A DNA stretch of 64,000 bases from Candidatus Wallbacteria bacterium (GCA_028687545.1 JAQTZZ010000004.1:62001-126000), one strand, 5' to 3'. Shown: positions 52,314 through 61,283, counted from the stretch's first letter. The notes: generated by a model from the sequence alone, not told the origin. Numbers and translations are program-made.

Positions 52314-53506
52314 CCTGGAGCCTTGGCTTCCGGGCTGAGCTTGATGGATGCGAAACCAGGCAGCAGATACAGCAGATGGCCCTGTGAATTGTCGGTGACT
52401 ACCAGAAAATCGCCGTTCTGGATGATGCCGAAGAGTTCCCCGCAGTCCGGAATCGGGAATTCTCCGATCAGGTGAAGACATTTATCGAAAACTGCAATTC
52501 TGTCCCGCACAGTCAGCAGAATCAGGGATTCGAAAATGGAAACACCCCGACCTGTGCCGAAATTGTCGGGGAATTGACCCTGTGCCTGAAATCCGCCATT
52601 TTCGTCGAATTTCTGCAACCTGTGGTTACCGGAGTCGATCACAAAAAGGCTTTGATCGGCGGCGGCGATTGAGCAGGGGCGGATGAACTGCCCTGGAGCC
52701 TGTCCATAGTTCCCGATCTTCAGAAGCAGGTATCCGTTGGAGTCATACTTTTTCAGGCGGTGGTTTTCTGAGTCTACTACATAGAGGTTTTTCTGATCGT
52801 CAAGGGCGAGGTCCAGCGGGGTATCAAATTCGTTGCGGCCATTGCCGTATTTTCCGAAAAATCTCAGCATGTTGCCGAATCTGTCGAATTTGACGATCCT
52901 GTGGTTTTCCCGGTCAGCGATGAAAATTTCGGTGGCTACCGCGATCCCTTCAGGATGGTTGAATCTGGCCAGACTCCCTGAGTTGAAGATCTCATTCTCA
53001 CTGCTTGCGATATCCGTGGCTACCCCGAAGCTGCCGAACTGGGAGACAAAGCTGCCGGACTGGTCGAAGACCTGAACTCTGTCGTTGCCTGTATCGGAAA
53101 CATAGATCCGGCCGAGCTTATCCCGGGTCAGGTAAGTGGGATTGAGAAAGCAGCCGTTCTGAATCCCCCTTCCACCTACACTGTGGATCACTCTGCCTGG
53201 AGAGAAGATTGAAAACCGGGCCGGCAGGCTGGTTTTGATTTCCCGGGTGCCGGAGATGATAAAGCTCTCCACAGTCCCGGTTTCAAGTTGAACCGCATAG
53301 GGCTGGTCGGCATGGAACACCACTTCTGCCGATCCATTGCCTGGCAGGATTTTCATGGAAAAACCGAGACCTTCAGGTTTGATGATGGTTTCGCGGGTCA
53401 GGGTTAAATCGAGCGCGAATCTTTGAGACGGAATTTCAGCGGATTGAATGCTGAATTCCGAAAACAACAGCACCAAAAGAACAAGAAAGCCGACTTTTGT
53501 CCGCAT
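52310..53506 (-). CDS. Secreted NHL-repeat protein
   Basis: 398 residues. Signal peptide MRTKVGFLVLLVLLFSEFSIQSA, then an N-terminal beta domain (about 25-110) and at least five NHL repeats forming a propeller: GRIYVSDTGNDRVQVFDQSGSFVSQFG, PEGIAVATEIFIADRENHRIVKFDRFG, LDLALDDQKNLYVVDSENHRLKKYDSNG and similar. NHL propellers bind proteins or polymers. First gene of a four-gene operon joined by three ATGA overlaps. Confidence 0.82.
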   Translation of the reverse strand: MRTKVGFLVLLVLLFSEFSIQSAEIPSQRFALDLTLTRETIIKPEGLGFSMKILPGNGSAEVVFHADQPYAVQLETGTVESFIISGTREIKTSLPARFSIFSPGRVIHSVGGRGIQNGCFLNPTYLTRDKLGRIYVSDTGNDRVQVFDQSGSFVSQFGSFGVATDIASSENEIFNSGSLARFNHPEGIAVATEIFIADRENHRIVKFDRFGNMLRFFGKYGNGRNEFDTPLDLALDDQKNLYVVDSENHRLKKYDSNGYLLLKIGNYGQAPGQFIRPCSIAAADQSLFVIDSGNHRLQKFDENGGFQAQGQFPDNFGTGRGVSIFESLILLTVRDRIAVFDKCLHLIGEFPIPDCGELFGIIQNGDFLVVTDNSQGHLLYLLPGFASIKLSPEAKAPG

Positions 53507-53554
53507 GAGTCAATTTTAACGGGAAAACACAGCGGTTGTCAAAAGAAATTAAAG

Positions 53555-54463
53555 TTAAAAATCTGCGATTCTGGAAACAAATTCCGGGTGTACCACGAAC
53601 GGGTTTCGGTTTTTCTGGTACTGGGCGATCTTAGCGTCGCGCTGAATTTCATAGTCATCCGGCGGATCCTGCTCGTTCCAGGCTTTTAGTATCTTTTCTT
53701 CCTGGTCGTCCACAGGTTTGTTGTATCTGATTGCAAAATAAAAGGTAGCTCTTGCGATATCGCCTTTTGAGCTATCCCTAGGTTCGAAAATGTGATTGGC
53801 GTATTTGCTGCCGCCCACGCTCCAGGTGGCCTGGGAATCAGGCACGATTCCGAATGGATAATTGGCGCGGACGTTATTGGCTTTGGAGTCAGTGGGCAGA
53901 AGATGATGCATATCTGATTTGGCGATCCCGGTAGCGCCTTCGGATTGTGGCCAGACGTGTTCAATGTTCATTACTGTGTCAGGGGGAAGGGTACTGGTTA
54001 CGATTACCTGCTTGCCTTCGTAATAATCAGTCACAACGCTGTTGGTGTTATCAACTGTGGTGAAGATGATCTTGCGGGCATTTGTGTATGAAACTGAAGT
54101 GTAGCTGCGGCCGGTGATTTCGTTGAGTTTGCTTTTCAGGGCTTCGTCTTTGAGACCTGAGCATTCCGAAAATTCATCGCTTGTAACTGCAAGCGGTGTG
54201 CTGTCTATGGCTGCTCTGCTGGATTCAAGGGAAAAGAAAACCAGCTGATCGAGTTTTTCCTGAAGCGGAACTGTTTCTGAAAGCGTCAACTTTCCTGATT
54301 GAACAAGTAATTCCAGCTGAGAACTGATCTCAGTCTGGAGTTTCAGTTTGTAGCTATCGTTGAAAAATAGTGAGGGATCGGTTTTCGCTGCAGGGTCTGC
54401 ATTGAGGGAGATTGAAATCAGGATCACTGCGATGATGGTTTTTACTTTGATACTCACAAACAT
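53555..54463 (-). CDS. Secreted endonuclease I family nuclease
   Basis: 302 residues with a signal peptide (MFVSIKVKTIIAVILISISLNA). The catalytic region matches the EndA/NucM group: MNIEHVWPQSEGATGIAKSDMHHLLPTDSKANNVRANYPFG, then SSKGDIARATFYFAIRYNKP. The His in EHVWPQS and the SDMHHLLP segment are the active-site region. It digests DNA outside the cell or in the periplasm. AAGGAG lies 6 bases before the ATG. The N-terminal about 100 residues are a helical extra domain. Confidence 0.88.
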   Translation of the reverse strand: MFVSIKVKTIIAVILISISLNADPAAKTDPSLFFNDSYKLKLQTEISSQLELLVQSGKLTLSETVPLQEKLDQLVFFSLESSRAAIDSTPLAVTSDEFSECSGLKDEALKSKLNEITGRSYTSVSYTNARKIIFTTVDNTNSVVTDYYEGKQVIVTSTLPPDTVMNIEHVWPQSEGATGIAKSDMHHLLPTDSKANNVRANYPFGIVPDSQATWSVGGSKYANHIFEPRDSSKGDIARATFYFAIRYNKPVDDQEEKILKAWNEQDPPDDYEIQRDAKIAQYQKNRNPFVVHPEFVSRIADF

Positions 54464-54543
54464 ACATTCTCCTTGATACTATAAACTTCATTACACCATA
54501 CATAATTTTAATCCGGAAACAGACCAGAGTCAAGCAAAGCCGT

Positions 54544-54562
54544 GTTACAAATTGTTACAAAT
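54544..54562. repeat. Short direct repeat in the endonuclease/secreted-protein intergenic region
   Basis: GTTACAAAT occurs twice with a 10-base period in the 265-base divergent gap (54464-54728). A helical-turn spacing is typical for a regulator dimer. The rest of the gap holds no identified gene; a TTGACC at about 54590 may be a -35 box but lacks a clear partner. Confidence 0.4.
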
Positions 54563-54728
54563 ATGCATTCTAAAAACGATTGACCTGCAACCGATTACGA
54601 CTATTCGAATTAAAACATTAATCCGAATGGATACGCGTTGCAGCATTTTGTAACTGGAATCTCAATCCCGAATCATAAATGATTGGAACAAGAAAAGGAC
54701 AATAAGTCCAAAAAAAACTGGAGGAAAA

Positions 54729-55484
54729 ATGAACAAATGGAGTCAGAAGGTGTTGTGCCTAATGCTGGGAGTGATCATGATGTCCGCTGGAATAGTCCAT
54801 GCCGGGACTTTCACCAGCATAGTAAACGTCACTGTCTGGAAAACCGCGGCCCCGGCCGACACTACTTTCTACACCTATCTTCAGGGAACTTTCGACAGCG
54901 AGAAGCAGGCCCTGGAAGCAGCCAAAGCCAATACAGACGCTGCAGTGGATGCTGCAGTAACTCAGGCTATGGTATTGCTCAAGGCAGATGCCGCTGATCT
55001 GCAGTATTCTGTAACTTATGCTGCCTCTTTCAGAGCCCCCAAAGCCGCCAGAATGCCGAGCCATCAGCCCGGAGACACCTGGAACAACAACAATCAGCCG
55101 GTACATCAGCCGAGCGATAACTGGAATAACGAGCAGCAGCAGTGGGAAAACGGCATCAACCAGTTCCTGAACGGTACGGATGATCAGAACAACGGGAATT
55201 GTGGATTCAAATATGAATATCTGAAGGGCCTGTACGACACCGCCCAGCAGGCGCTGGCAGCAGCCGAAGCCAATCAGGCAGCTGCGATCGAAGCCGCCAC
55301 TCCACAGGCAGTGAAGCAGCTTCACGCTACCGCAGACAAACTGACCTTCACCTGCGCATTCTCAGCAGTACCCAAGGGAACCCCTGACCTGATCCCGAAC
55401 AATGGCATTAATGGCGGATATCACTATGTTTACAATCACGGGCCGTTCGCCAGCCTGGTGACTGTCTTTGCCAAACTGAAGTAA
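54729..55484 (+). CDS. Secreted protein with two duplicated helical domains and an Asn-rich linker
   Basis: 251 residues with a signal peptide (MNKWSQKVLCLMLGVIMMSAGIVHA). Two copies of a roughly 55-residue unit: residues about 46-102 (FYTYLQGTFDSEKQALEAAKANTDAAVDAA...DLQYSVTYAASF) and about 162-217 (KYEYLKGLYDTAQQALAAAEANQAAAIEAATPQAVKQLHATADKLTFTCAFSAV). Between them lies a low-complexity linker rich in Asn, Gln and Pro. Only the second copy has Cys residues. GGAGG stands 6 bases before the ATG, and a terminator follows, so it is a single-gene unit. I do not recognise the family. Confidence 0.6.
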   Translation: MNKWSQKVLCLMLGVIMMSAGIVHAGTFTSIVNVTVWKTAAPADTTFYTYLQGTFDSEKQALEAAKANTDAAVDAAVTQAMVLLKADAADLQYSVTYAASFRAPKAARMPSHQPGDTWNNNNQPVHQPSDNWNNEQQQWENGINQFLNGTDDQNNGNCGFKYEYLKGLYDTAQQALAAAEANQAAAIEAATPQAVKQLHATADKLTFTCAFSAVPKGTPDLIPNNGINGGYHYVYNHGPFASLVTVFAKLK

Positions 55485-55517
55485 TACTCAGTCCTCTCCT
55501 GAACTCAAAATACTTTT

Positions 55518-55543
55518 GAGACCCGCAAGGGTCTCTTTTTTTT
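55518..55543 (+). terminator. Rho-independent terminator of the duplicated-domain gene
   Basis: GAGACCC and GGGTCTC form a 7-base stem with the loop GCAA, followed by a run of eight T. It starts 33 bases behind the stop codon. Confidence 0.85.
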
Positions 55544-55560
55544 GCTGACCACATCCTCAA

Positions 55561-56226
55561 TCAAAGAAAAAAATAATTATAAATGATCCCGGTCAGGTTG
55601 ACTGTCGCATGGGCGGCCAGGCAATATCCCAGGCCTTTCCTGATTCTGAAGTAGCCGAGCAGATAGCCCAGATAAAAAACCACCAGCAGCTGACGGAGCG
55701 AATAAGGATGGGTGATCGTGAAAATCAGTGCGCTGAGGATGATCGACAGCAGCGGTCTTTTGAACAATTCGTTCAGCGAGTCGATGATCAGACCTCGAAA
55801 CAGAAGCTCTTCAGCCAGAGGTCCCAGCAGCACTCCCACGATCAGCATGAAGAGGAATTCCGCCGTTGTCTTCGGGATCAGGTAAGCCGGTTCAGGTTCC
55901 CGGAACAGGTGCTGGAGTATCAAAAAGGTTGAAACAGAGAACGTGAGCCAGCAGGTCAGATTGAAGAGCCGGCAGATCCTGATCCTGAACTGGGGAAGAT
56001 ATCTTGCCAAGTCACCACTGAATGAACAGAAAATGACAATGCAGAGGCTGCCTGACAGCGAGGAAATGAAATATGCATAAGTTCTGGTAATGCCGGGCAG
56101 GAAAAATCCAGGCAGACCTCCTGCCAGCAGGCATAAAAACCAAAGCAACAGCAGTAGAAGGGTCCTGGCCAGACAGTCATTCGAATTAGGCAAATTTGAT
56201 CCCAGTATTCCGAGAGGCTTTTTCAA
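55561..56226 (-). CDS. CPBP-family intramembrane protease
   Basis: 221 residues, about seven membrane helices. CAAX-protease motifs: EELLFRGLIIDSL (paired Glu), IIFSALIFTITHPYSLRQLLVVFYLGYLLGYFR (His) and LAAHATVNL (third His). Family members clip lipidated or bacteriocin-like proteins in the membrane. It overlaps the 3' end of the deaminase gene by 41 bases. Confidence 0.82.
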   Translation of the reverse strand: MKKPLGILGSNLPNSNDCLARTLLLLLLWFLCLLAGGLPGFFLPGITRTYAYFISSLSGSLCIVIFCSFSGDLARYLPQFRIRICRLFNLTCWLTFSVSTFLILQHLFREPEPAYLIPKTTAEFLFMLIVGVLLGPLAEELLFRGLIIDSLNELFKRPLLSIILSALIFTITHPYSLRQLLVVFYLGYLLGYFRIRKGLGYCLAAHATVNLTGIIYNYFFL

Positions 56227-57574
56227 TCATTTTTTCTGAGAGCCGGTTGGCTTTTTTCGTGACAGAGGCTTCCCTGATATTCACTAATTTTCCGTTTTCC
56301 ACTACGATTTTCCCGTTGACTATGGTGTACCGCGCAACATGCGAAGCCCCGGCGAAGACCAGGGCTGCAACTGGATCGTTGCTCGACCCGGCATACCAGA
56401 TCCTGTTCAGGTCGAAAGCCGCGAGGTCAGCGGCAGATCCTGGTTCCAGCCTTCCAAGTTCAGGCGACTGGAAAACTCCGGCCCCGCCTTGTGTGGCTAT
56501 TTTCAAAGTGTCGTAAGCCGTGATCGAGTCCACACCCCATTTCACTCGATGCGAGAGCAGGCACTGGCGCAATTCACCAAGCATGTCCGAACTGTCGTTG
56601 CTGGCAGAACCGTCCACTGCCATGCTGACCGGGACACCGGCTTTCAGCATCTGAGGCACTGGTGCGATGCCTGAACCGAGGCGCATGTTGGAAGTGGGGC
56701 AGTGGGCTACTCCAGTGCCGGTTTTGGCCATTTTATTGATTTCCCTGTCATTAAGATGCACACAATGCGCGAACCAGACATCAGGACCAAGCCATCCTAC
56801 GGATTCCATATAATCCACCGGACGTTTGCCGAATTTCTGCAGGCAGAACTGCTCTTCGTCGATGGTTTCGGCGATATGGGTGTGCAGTAAGACTTTTTTA
56901 TGTTTGCGGGCGAATTCAGCCGTTTCTCTCAGGCTTCTGGTGGTGATGGAGAAGGGAGAACAGGGCGAGAGATTGATCCTGGTCATGGCGAAGGGTTTAG
57001 GATCGTGATATTTCCGGATCAGACGCGCGCAGTCAGCCAGGATAACTTCTTCAGTCTGGATCACATCATCAGGTGGAAGTCCGCCATCTTTTTTGGAGAG
57101 AGTCATGCTGCCGCGGGTTGGGTAAAAACGGATGCCGAGCTCTGCTGCGGCCTTGATTTCAGCATCGATCAGCTGCGGGCCGGCTTTCTTGGGAAACAGA
57201 TAATGGTGATCTGTGGAGCAGGTGCAGCCGGTGAGGAGCAGTTCGCCGAGTCCGACTAATGCCCCGTAGTAAACGCTTTCCTCATCGATTTCCCGCCAGG
57301 CTTCATAGAGGTTGATCAGCCAGTCGAAAAGCTTGGAGTTCTGCACTAGCGGGATATTGCGGAACAGAGTCTGATAAAGATGATGATGGGTATTGATCAT
57401 GCCAGGGATCACGACCAGGTTTTTTCCATTGATCACCCGCTCGACTGGGTCTGTGATTTCAGGAGCGATTTTCTTGATTTTATTTCCTTCGATCAGAATC
57501 GAATGGCCTGTGAGAATCTCATCTTTCTGATTCATGGTGACAATTTTCCAGGCGTTTTTTATCAGAATGCTCAT
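56186..57574 (-). CDS. 8-oxoguanine deaminase-like amidohydrolase
   Basis: 462-residue metal-dependent deaminase. The pattern GMINTHHHLYQTLFRNIPLVQNSKLFDWLINLYEAW, STDHHYLFP, FYPTRGSMTLSKKDGGLPPDD, LLHTHIAET, WFAHCVHL and AVDGSASNDSSDM follows the 8-oxoguanine/guanine deaminase subgroup rather than atrazine or SAH deaminases. It salvages or removes damaged guanine to give urate-type products. Start ATG 57574. The CPBP gene begins in its last 41 bases. Confidence 0.8.
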   Translation of the reverse strand: MSILIKNAWKIVTMNQKDEILTGHSILIEGNKIKKIAPEITDPVERVINGKNLVVIPGMINTHHHLYQTLFRNIPLVQNSKLFDWLINLYEAWREIDEESVYYGALVGLGELLLTGCTCSTDHHYLFPKKAGPQLIDAEIKAAAELGIRFYPTRGSMTLSKKDGGLPPDDVIQTEEVILADCARLIRKYHDPKPFAMTRINLSPCSPFSITTRSLRETAEFARKHKKVLLHTHIAETIDEEQFCLQKFGKRPVDYMESVGWLGPDVWFAHCVHLNDREINKMAKTGTGVAHCPTSNMRLGSGIAPVPQMLKAGVPVSMAVDGSASNDSSDMLGELRQCLLSHRVKWGVDSITAYDTLKIATQGGAGVFQSPELGRLEPGSAADLAAFDLNRIWYAGSSNDPVAALVFAGASHVARYTIVNGKIVVENGKLVNIREASVTKKANRLSEKMIEKASRNTGIKFA

Positions 57575-57638
57575 CTCCCCTCCCCCAGGGCTTTATTGAT
57601 AGTCAGTTTCATTAAATTTTAAATATTACAATCCACTA

Positions 57639-58868
57639 CTATTTTACCAAGCCGCCCTCCCGAGCGCCATGGCTTGAAAAAATCAACTTCACACACAGGG
57701 TAAAAACCGCTATTTTCAGAAGAAACATCCATGCTGACGGTGGATTGGAGAGGAAAACAACGGAAGCAGCGGCTGCAGTGAGATACCACAGAAAAGGGCA
57801 GAGCGGAAAAAAATCAAAGTCCAGGCTGCGGAATTCCCAGGCAGCCAGCCAGGCGATTCTAACCAAAGACGAACAGAGCATGGATAGAATCGGAGCTTGC
57901 AGGCCGAAGGGGATGAAATGAAAGCCAAGGTAAATACAGAAAGCTCCTGCGATCATGTCTCCTGTTGCCACAATCAATTCCCTGTCAGGAGAATCTGCAG
58001 CCTCCGCCGTTTTCTGATAAAAAATCGAGAGCAGGAAAAAGGCCCCGAGCAGGGCGGTGATGGTTGAAGCGCTGGAATAATTCTCTGAAATCAGGCTGAA
58101 GAATTCGCCTGAAAACAGGATGATTGCGAGATGAACTGAAAAAAGCACAGGGAAGAGCTTGAATTGCCTGTCTGCTTTGATTTCCTGCATGACAGGCAGG
58201 ATCCCCGCCAGCAGGAAAGCGCTGAAATAAATCCCGGTATTTTTCAGCGTCAGAAATCTGGAAACCAGAAGTATCCCGGAAAATGTCAGAGCCCAGTTCC
58301 CGAGCGCGCCAGGAAGTGCTGAAAATCGGGGGAACATCCCGATTTTTCCGAAGCGGAAACCGAGCAGACCGTGCCGGATGTAAACGAAAGCGGCACAGGC
58401 AGAAGAAAAAAGCGCAGCGCAGATTCCGCCGGCCAGCCAGGCATAAACACCCAGATTCCAGCCTGCCAGCAAAACAATAGTTACTGCTACTCCGGCAATC
58501 TTTCCCCAATGAAACGCGGATTGCCCGGATTTATCCAGCCTGGAAACCAAAGTTAAGATCGGAACAATGAAATAAAAGGCATACGGTAATGCCTGGATTT
58601 TCAGATATTTGGTGCCAAAGAATGAAAAAACAAAAGCCGCAAGAATCGCGCCTGAAATACCCCAAAACAGCCTGGACCAAAAACAGGTTGAAAATTCAGG
58701 CTTATTTTTTTCGGAGATTTCTAAGCCGGGCTGGCAGAACAATCCGGAAAGCAGAGCTGAGATGGAGTAAAAAACCGCGATCATCCCGAATTCCGCAGGC
58801 GACAGGTAGCGGATGTAAAAGGGAAGCAGAAAAAGGTCTGAAAACCAAAGGCCAGGGAAAGTTTTCAA
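57639..58868 (-). CDS. Flippase-like membrane protein (MOP superfamily) with short N-terminus
   Basis: 409 residues with about 12 hydrophobic segments. The start FSDLFLLPFYIRYLSPAEFGMIAVFYSI is the family signature after the first half of helix 1; about 20 residues usual at the N-terminus are missing. The start is TTG 58868, and AAGGA stands 8 bases upstream, which supports it; the frame is closed by the DUF5989 stop at 58884. It may be a functional short form or a trimmed paralog of the wzx at 8762-10060. It lies 15 bases behind the DUF5989 gene, in one operon with the carbamoyltransferase. Confidence 0.6.
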   Translation of the reverse strand: MKTFPGLWFSDLFLLPFYIRYLSPAEFGMIAVFYSISALLSGLFCQPGLEISEKNKPEFSTCFWSRLFWGISGAILAAFVFSFFGTKYLKIQALPYAFYFIVPILTLVSRLDKSGQSAFHWGKIAGVAVTIVLLAGWNLGVYAWLAGGICAALFSSACAAFVYIRHGLLGFRFGKIGMFPRFSALPGALGNWALTFSGILLVSRFLTLKNTGIYFSAFLLAGILPVMQEIKADRQFKLFPVLFSVHLAIILFSGEFFSLISENYSSASTITALLGAFFLLSIFYQKTAEAADSPDRELIVATGDMIAGAFCIYLGFHFIPFGLQAPILSMLCSSLVRIAWLAAWEFRSLDFDFFPLCPFLWYLTAAAASVVFLSNPPSAWMFLLKIAVFTLCVKLIFSSHGAREGGLVK

Positions 58869-58883
58869 TTCTTTGATCCTTGT

Positions 58884-59042
58884 TTAGAACAATGTATAGA
58901 TATATGGAGCCACAGCCGATCCCTGTGAAAGCGCGATCAGCACTCCCAGGAGCATCAGCATGCATACGATCGGCAGCAGCCAGTACTTCTTGCGCACCTT
59001 CAAGAAATCCCAGAATTCCAGGGCAATCGAAAATTTACTCAT
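58884..59042 (-). CDS. DUF5989 family small membrane protein
   Basis: 52 residues: a basic amphipathic start (MSKFSIALEFWDFLKVRKKYW), one membrane helix (LLPIVCMLMLLGVLIALSQ) and the conserved ending GSAVAPYIYTLF. This is the pattern of DUF5989 proteins, which accompany carbamoyltransferase and SxtJ-like genes. AGAGGG lies about 5 bases before the ATG. Function is not known. Confidence 0.82.
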   Translation of the reverse strand: MSKFSIALEFWDFLKVRKKYWLLPIVCMLMLLGVLIALSQGSAVAPYIYTLF

Positions 59043-59050
59043 ATTTCCCT

Positions 59051-59476
59051 CTAATACATTTTATCATAATTAACCGGGTTGTCCTTTTTTTCGATCCAGT
59101 AGCTTGAAGCTTTCAGGTCTCGCTTCAAGCTTAGCGGATCGCGGCCAGTGAATCTGGCGATGATCCCCAGCGGAGTGACTACGAGGAAAAAAATGAGGGT
59201 GAGAATCAGGCGGGAGATCAGCCAGCCGGCTGCCAGGGAAACTGTCATCCAGGCTTGATGGATGCCTGTCAAAGACAGGGGGGCGAGCAAACCGCAGAGC
59301 ATCACAAGCATGCTCAGACTCTGGGTTACGATTGCAATTGCCTGATGGTGTCTGAAAAACAGCAGCCCGCTGACTATCATCAGGCCGCAGCCGATCAAAA
59401 GAGAGAAATTTCTCAGGGATTCGATTGAATTGTCCAGGGATAGAAGTTCCTTCCTGATTTCCTTAATCCAGTTCAT
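59051..59476 (-). CDS. SxtJ-family membrane protein
   Basis: 141 residues from ATG 59476 (MNWIKEIRKELLSLDNS). Three or four membrane helices (LLIGCGLMIVSGLLFF, LSMLVMLCGLLAPLSL, LILTLIFFLVVTPLGIIARF) and the C-terminal SxtJ-type RDPLSLKRDLKASSYWIEKK. Named after a gene of the saxitoxin cluster, but found widely with NodU-like carbamoyltransferases. It overlaps that gene by 14 bases and is followed by DUF5989 after 8 bases. Confidence 0.75.
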   Translation of the reverse strand: MNWIKEIRKELLSLDNSIESLRNFSLLIGCGLMIVSGLLFFRHHQAIAIVTQSLSMLVMLCGLLAPLSLTGIHQAWMTVSLAAGWLISRLILTLIFFLVVTPLGIIARFTGRDPLSLKRDLKASSYWIEKKDNPVNYDKMY

Positions 59477-61283
59477 AGACTGTTCTCCAGTCAAGGTTGT
59501 CTAAAAACTCCGGCTGAGATTCCTTGTAAAGCACGAAATTTTCCAGCACCAGCACGTCGATCCCTGAGCGCATGAAGCATTTATAAGCATCGAGCGGGGA
59601 GCAGACAATGGGTTCCCCGCGCAGATTGAAAGAAGTGTTGATTATCACCGGGCAGCCGGTTTTTTTGAAAAAGGCTGAAATCAGGGCATAGTAATCCGGA
59701 TTGTCAAGCCTGTTCACGGTCTGGATCCTGGCGGAATAATCCAGATGAGTTACAGCCGGAATGCTTGACCTCACCGCATTCAGTTTGTCGATCCCCAAAA
59801 GTTTCTGTTCTGATTCGGTGATCCGACACCGCCTGCCCTGCAGTACATCTGCGGTCAGGAGCATATAGGGGCTTTCCCGGTCGAGATCAAACCAGTTGGA
59901 AGTCTCTTCGGCAAGCACTGAGGGAGCGAAAGGCCGGAATCCTTCCCGAAACTTGATTTTGAGATTCAATTTCTTCTGCATTTCAGGATTTCTGGAATCT
60001 GCGATGATGGAGCGGCTGCCAAGGGAACGCGGGCCGAATTCCATCCTGCCGTTGAACCAGCCGATCACCTTGCCCTGGATCAGCTGTTCGGAAATCAGGT
60101 CAGGCAGATCATTTCCCGCTGCAACATACGGGAGTTTGCGTTCGTCGAGAAATTTACGGATAAAGTCCTGACTATAGGCAGGACCGAGGTAGGATCCTTT
60201 CTGCAGATCCCCGTTCTTTGCCGGGGCCGGCAGCCCCAGGTAATGATGGTGAGCAAGAAAAGCCGCTCCCAGCGCTCCGCCGGCATCACCGGCAGCAGGC
60301 TGTATCCAGATGTCATCGAAAATACGGGAGCGGAGCAGTTTCCCGTTGGCCACGCAGTTCAGGGCTACGCCGCCTGCGAGGCAGAGCTGCTTCTCCCTTG
60401 TCGATTTTTTGACATGCCTGGCCATCCTCAGCATGATTTCCTCTGTGACTTCCTGGATCGAGCGGGCCAGGTCCATCTCCCGCTGAGTGATTTCCGCTTC
60501 CGGCTGCCTGGGTTTTCCCCCGAAAAGAGAAGCGAATTTAGCGTTTGTCATGGTGAGCCCGCTGCAATAATCAAAATATTCCATGTTCAGTCTGAACGAG
60601 CCGTCTTCTTTCAGGTCCAGCAGATGATCGTAAATCTGTTTTACAAATTTCGGTTCCCCGAAAGGAGCCAGTCCCATGATCTTGTATTCTCCTGAATTCA
60701 CCTTGAAGCCGCTGAAAAATGTGAAAGCTGAATAAAGGAGCCCCAGGGAATGGGGAAAATGCTGTTCAGACAGGATTTTCAGGCGGTTGCCTTCGCCGGT
60801 CCCGAATGCGCTGCTGGCCCATTCGCCGACCCCGTCCACAGTCAGAAAGGCCGCCCGTTCGAAAGGGGAGGGGAAAAACGCGGAAGCCGCGTGTGACTCG
60901 TGATGCTCGGCGAAGAGAATCCTTCCGCAGTATCCAGTTTCCCTGCGGATCAGGTCAGACAGCCACAGTTTCTTTGAGATCCATGGTGGAATTGAGGTCA
61001 GGAATGAAGCTAGTCCGGCGGGAGCGAAGCAGAGGTAAGTTTCCAGCAGCCGTTCAAATTTGACGAACGGTTTGTCGTAAAACGCGATGGATTCAAGTTC
61101 AGCCGGAAGGATGCCGGCTTCAGAAAGGCAGTATTGGATCGCATTTTTCGGGAAATCATGATGATGCTTGATCCGGGTGAAGCGCTCTTCCTGGGCTGCA
61201 GCCACAATCTTTCCGTCAGCCAGCAGGCAGGCGGCAGAATCATGGTAAAATGCGGAAATTCCCAGTATGTATTTATTGATCAT
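59463..61283 (-). CDS. NodU/CmcH-family carbamoyltransferase
   Basis: 606 residues. Kae1-like N-terminal domain with LGISAFYHDSAACLL, EERFTRIKHHHDFPKNAI and AEHHESHAASAF, and a C-terminal domain with GWFNGRMEFGPRSLGSRSIIADSRNP and PVIINTSFNLRGEPIVCSPLDAYKCF. It moves a carbamoyl group from carbamoyl phosphate to a hydroxyl via carbamoyl-AMP. The acceptor, perhaps a sugar or lipid-linked glycan, is unknown. No Shine-Dalgarno is seen; an inverted repeat (61283-61303) lies right at the ATG. Confidence 0.87.
   Translation of the reverse strand: MINKYILGISAFYHDSAACLLADGKIVAAAQEERFTRIKHHHDFPKNAIQYCLSEAGILPAELESIAFYDKPFVKFERLLETYLCFAPAGLASFLTSIPPWISKKLWLSDLIRRETGYCGRILFAEHHESHAASAFFPSPFERAAFLTVDGVGEWASSAFGTGEGNRLKILSEQHFPHSLGLLYSAFTFFSGFKVNSGEYKIMGLAPFGEPKFVKQIYDHLLDLKEDGSFRLNMEYFDYCSGLTMTNAKFASLFGGKPRQPEAEITQREMDLARSIQEVTEEIMLRMARHVKKSTREKQLCLAGGVALNCVANGKLLRSRIFDDIWIQPAAGDAGGALGAAFLAHHHYLGLPAPAKNGDLQKGSYLGPAYSQDFIRKFLDERKLPYVAAGNDLPDLISEQLIQGKVIGWFNGRMEFGPRSLGSRSIIADSRNPEMQKKLNLKIKFREGFRPFAPSVLAEETSNWFDLDRESPYMLLTADVLQGRRCRITESEQKLLGIDKLNAVRSSIPAVTHLDYSARIQTVNRLDNPDYYALISAFFKKTGCPVIINTSFNLRGEPIVCSPLDAYKCFMRSGIDVLVLENFVLYKESQPEFLDNLDWRTVYELD

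Noticed and set aside
52314-52481. Upstream extension of the propeller lipoprotein
   Set aside because: The extra 56 residues are translated from inside the NHL gene and hide the clear lipoprotein signal that starts at 52313.
58702-58965. 87-codon frame across the flippase/DUF5989 junction
   Set aside because: It overlaps two better-supported genes in another frame and has no motif.
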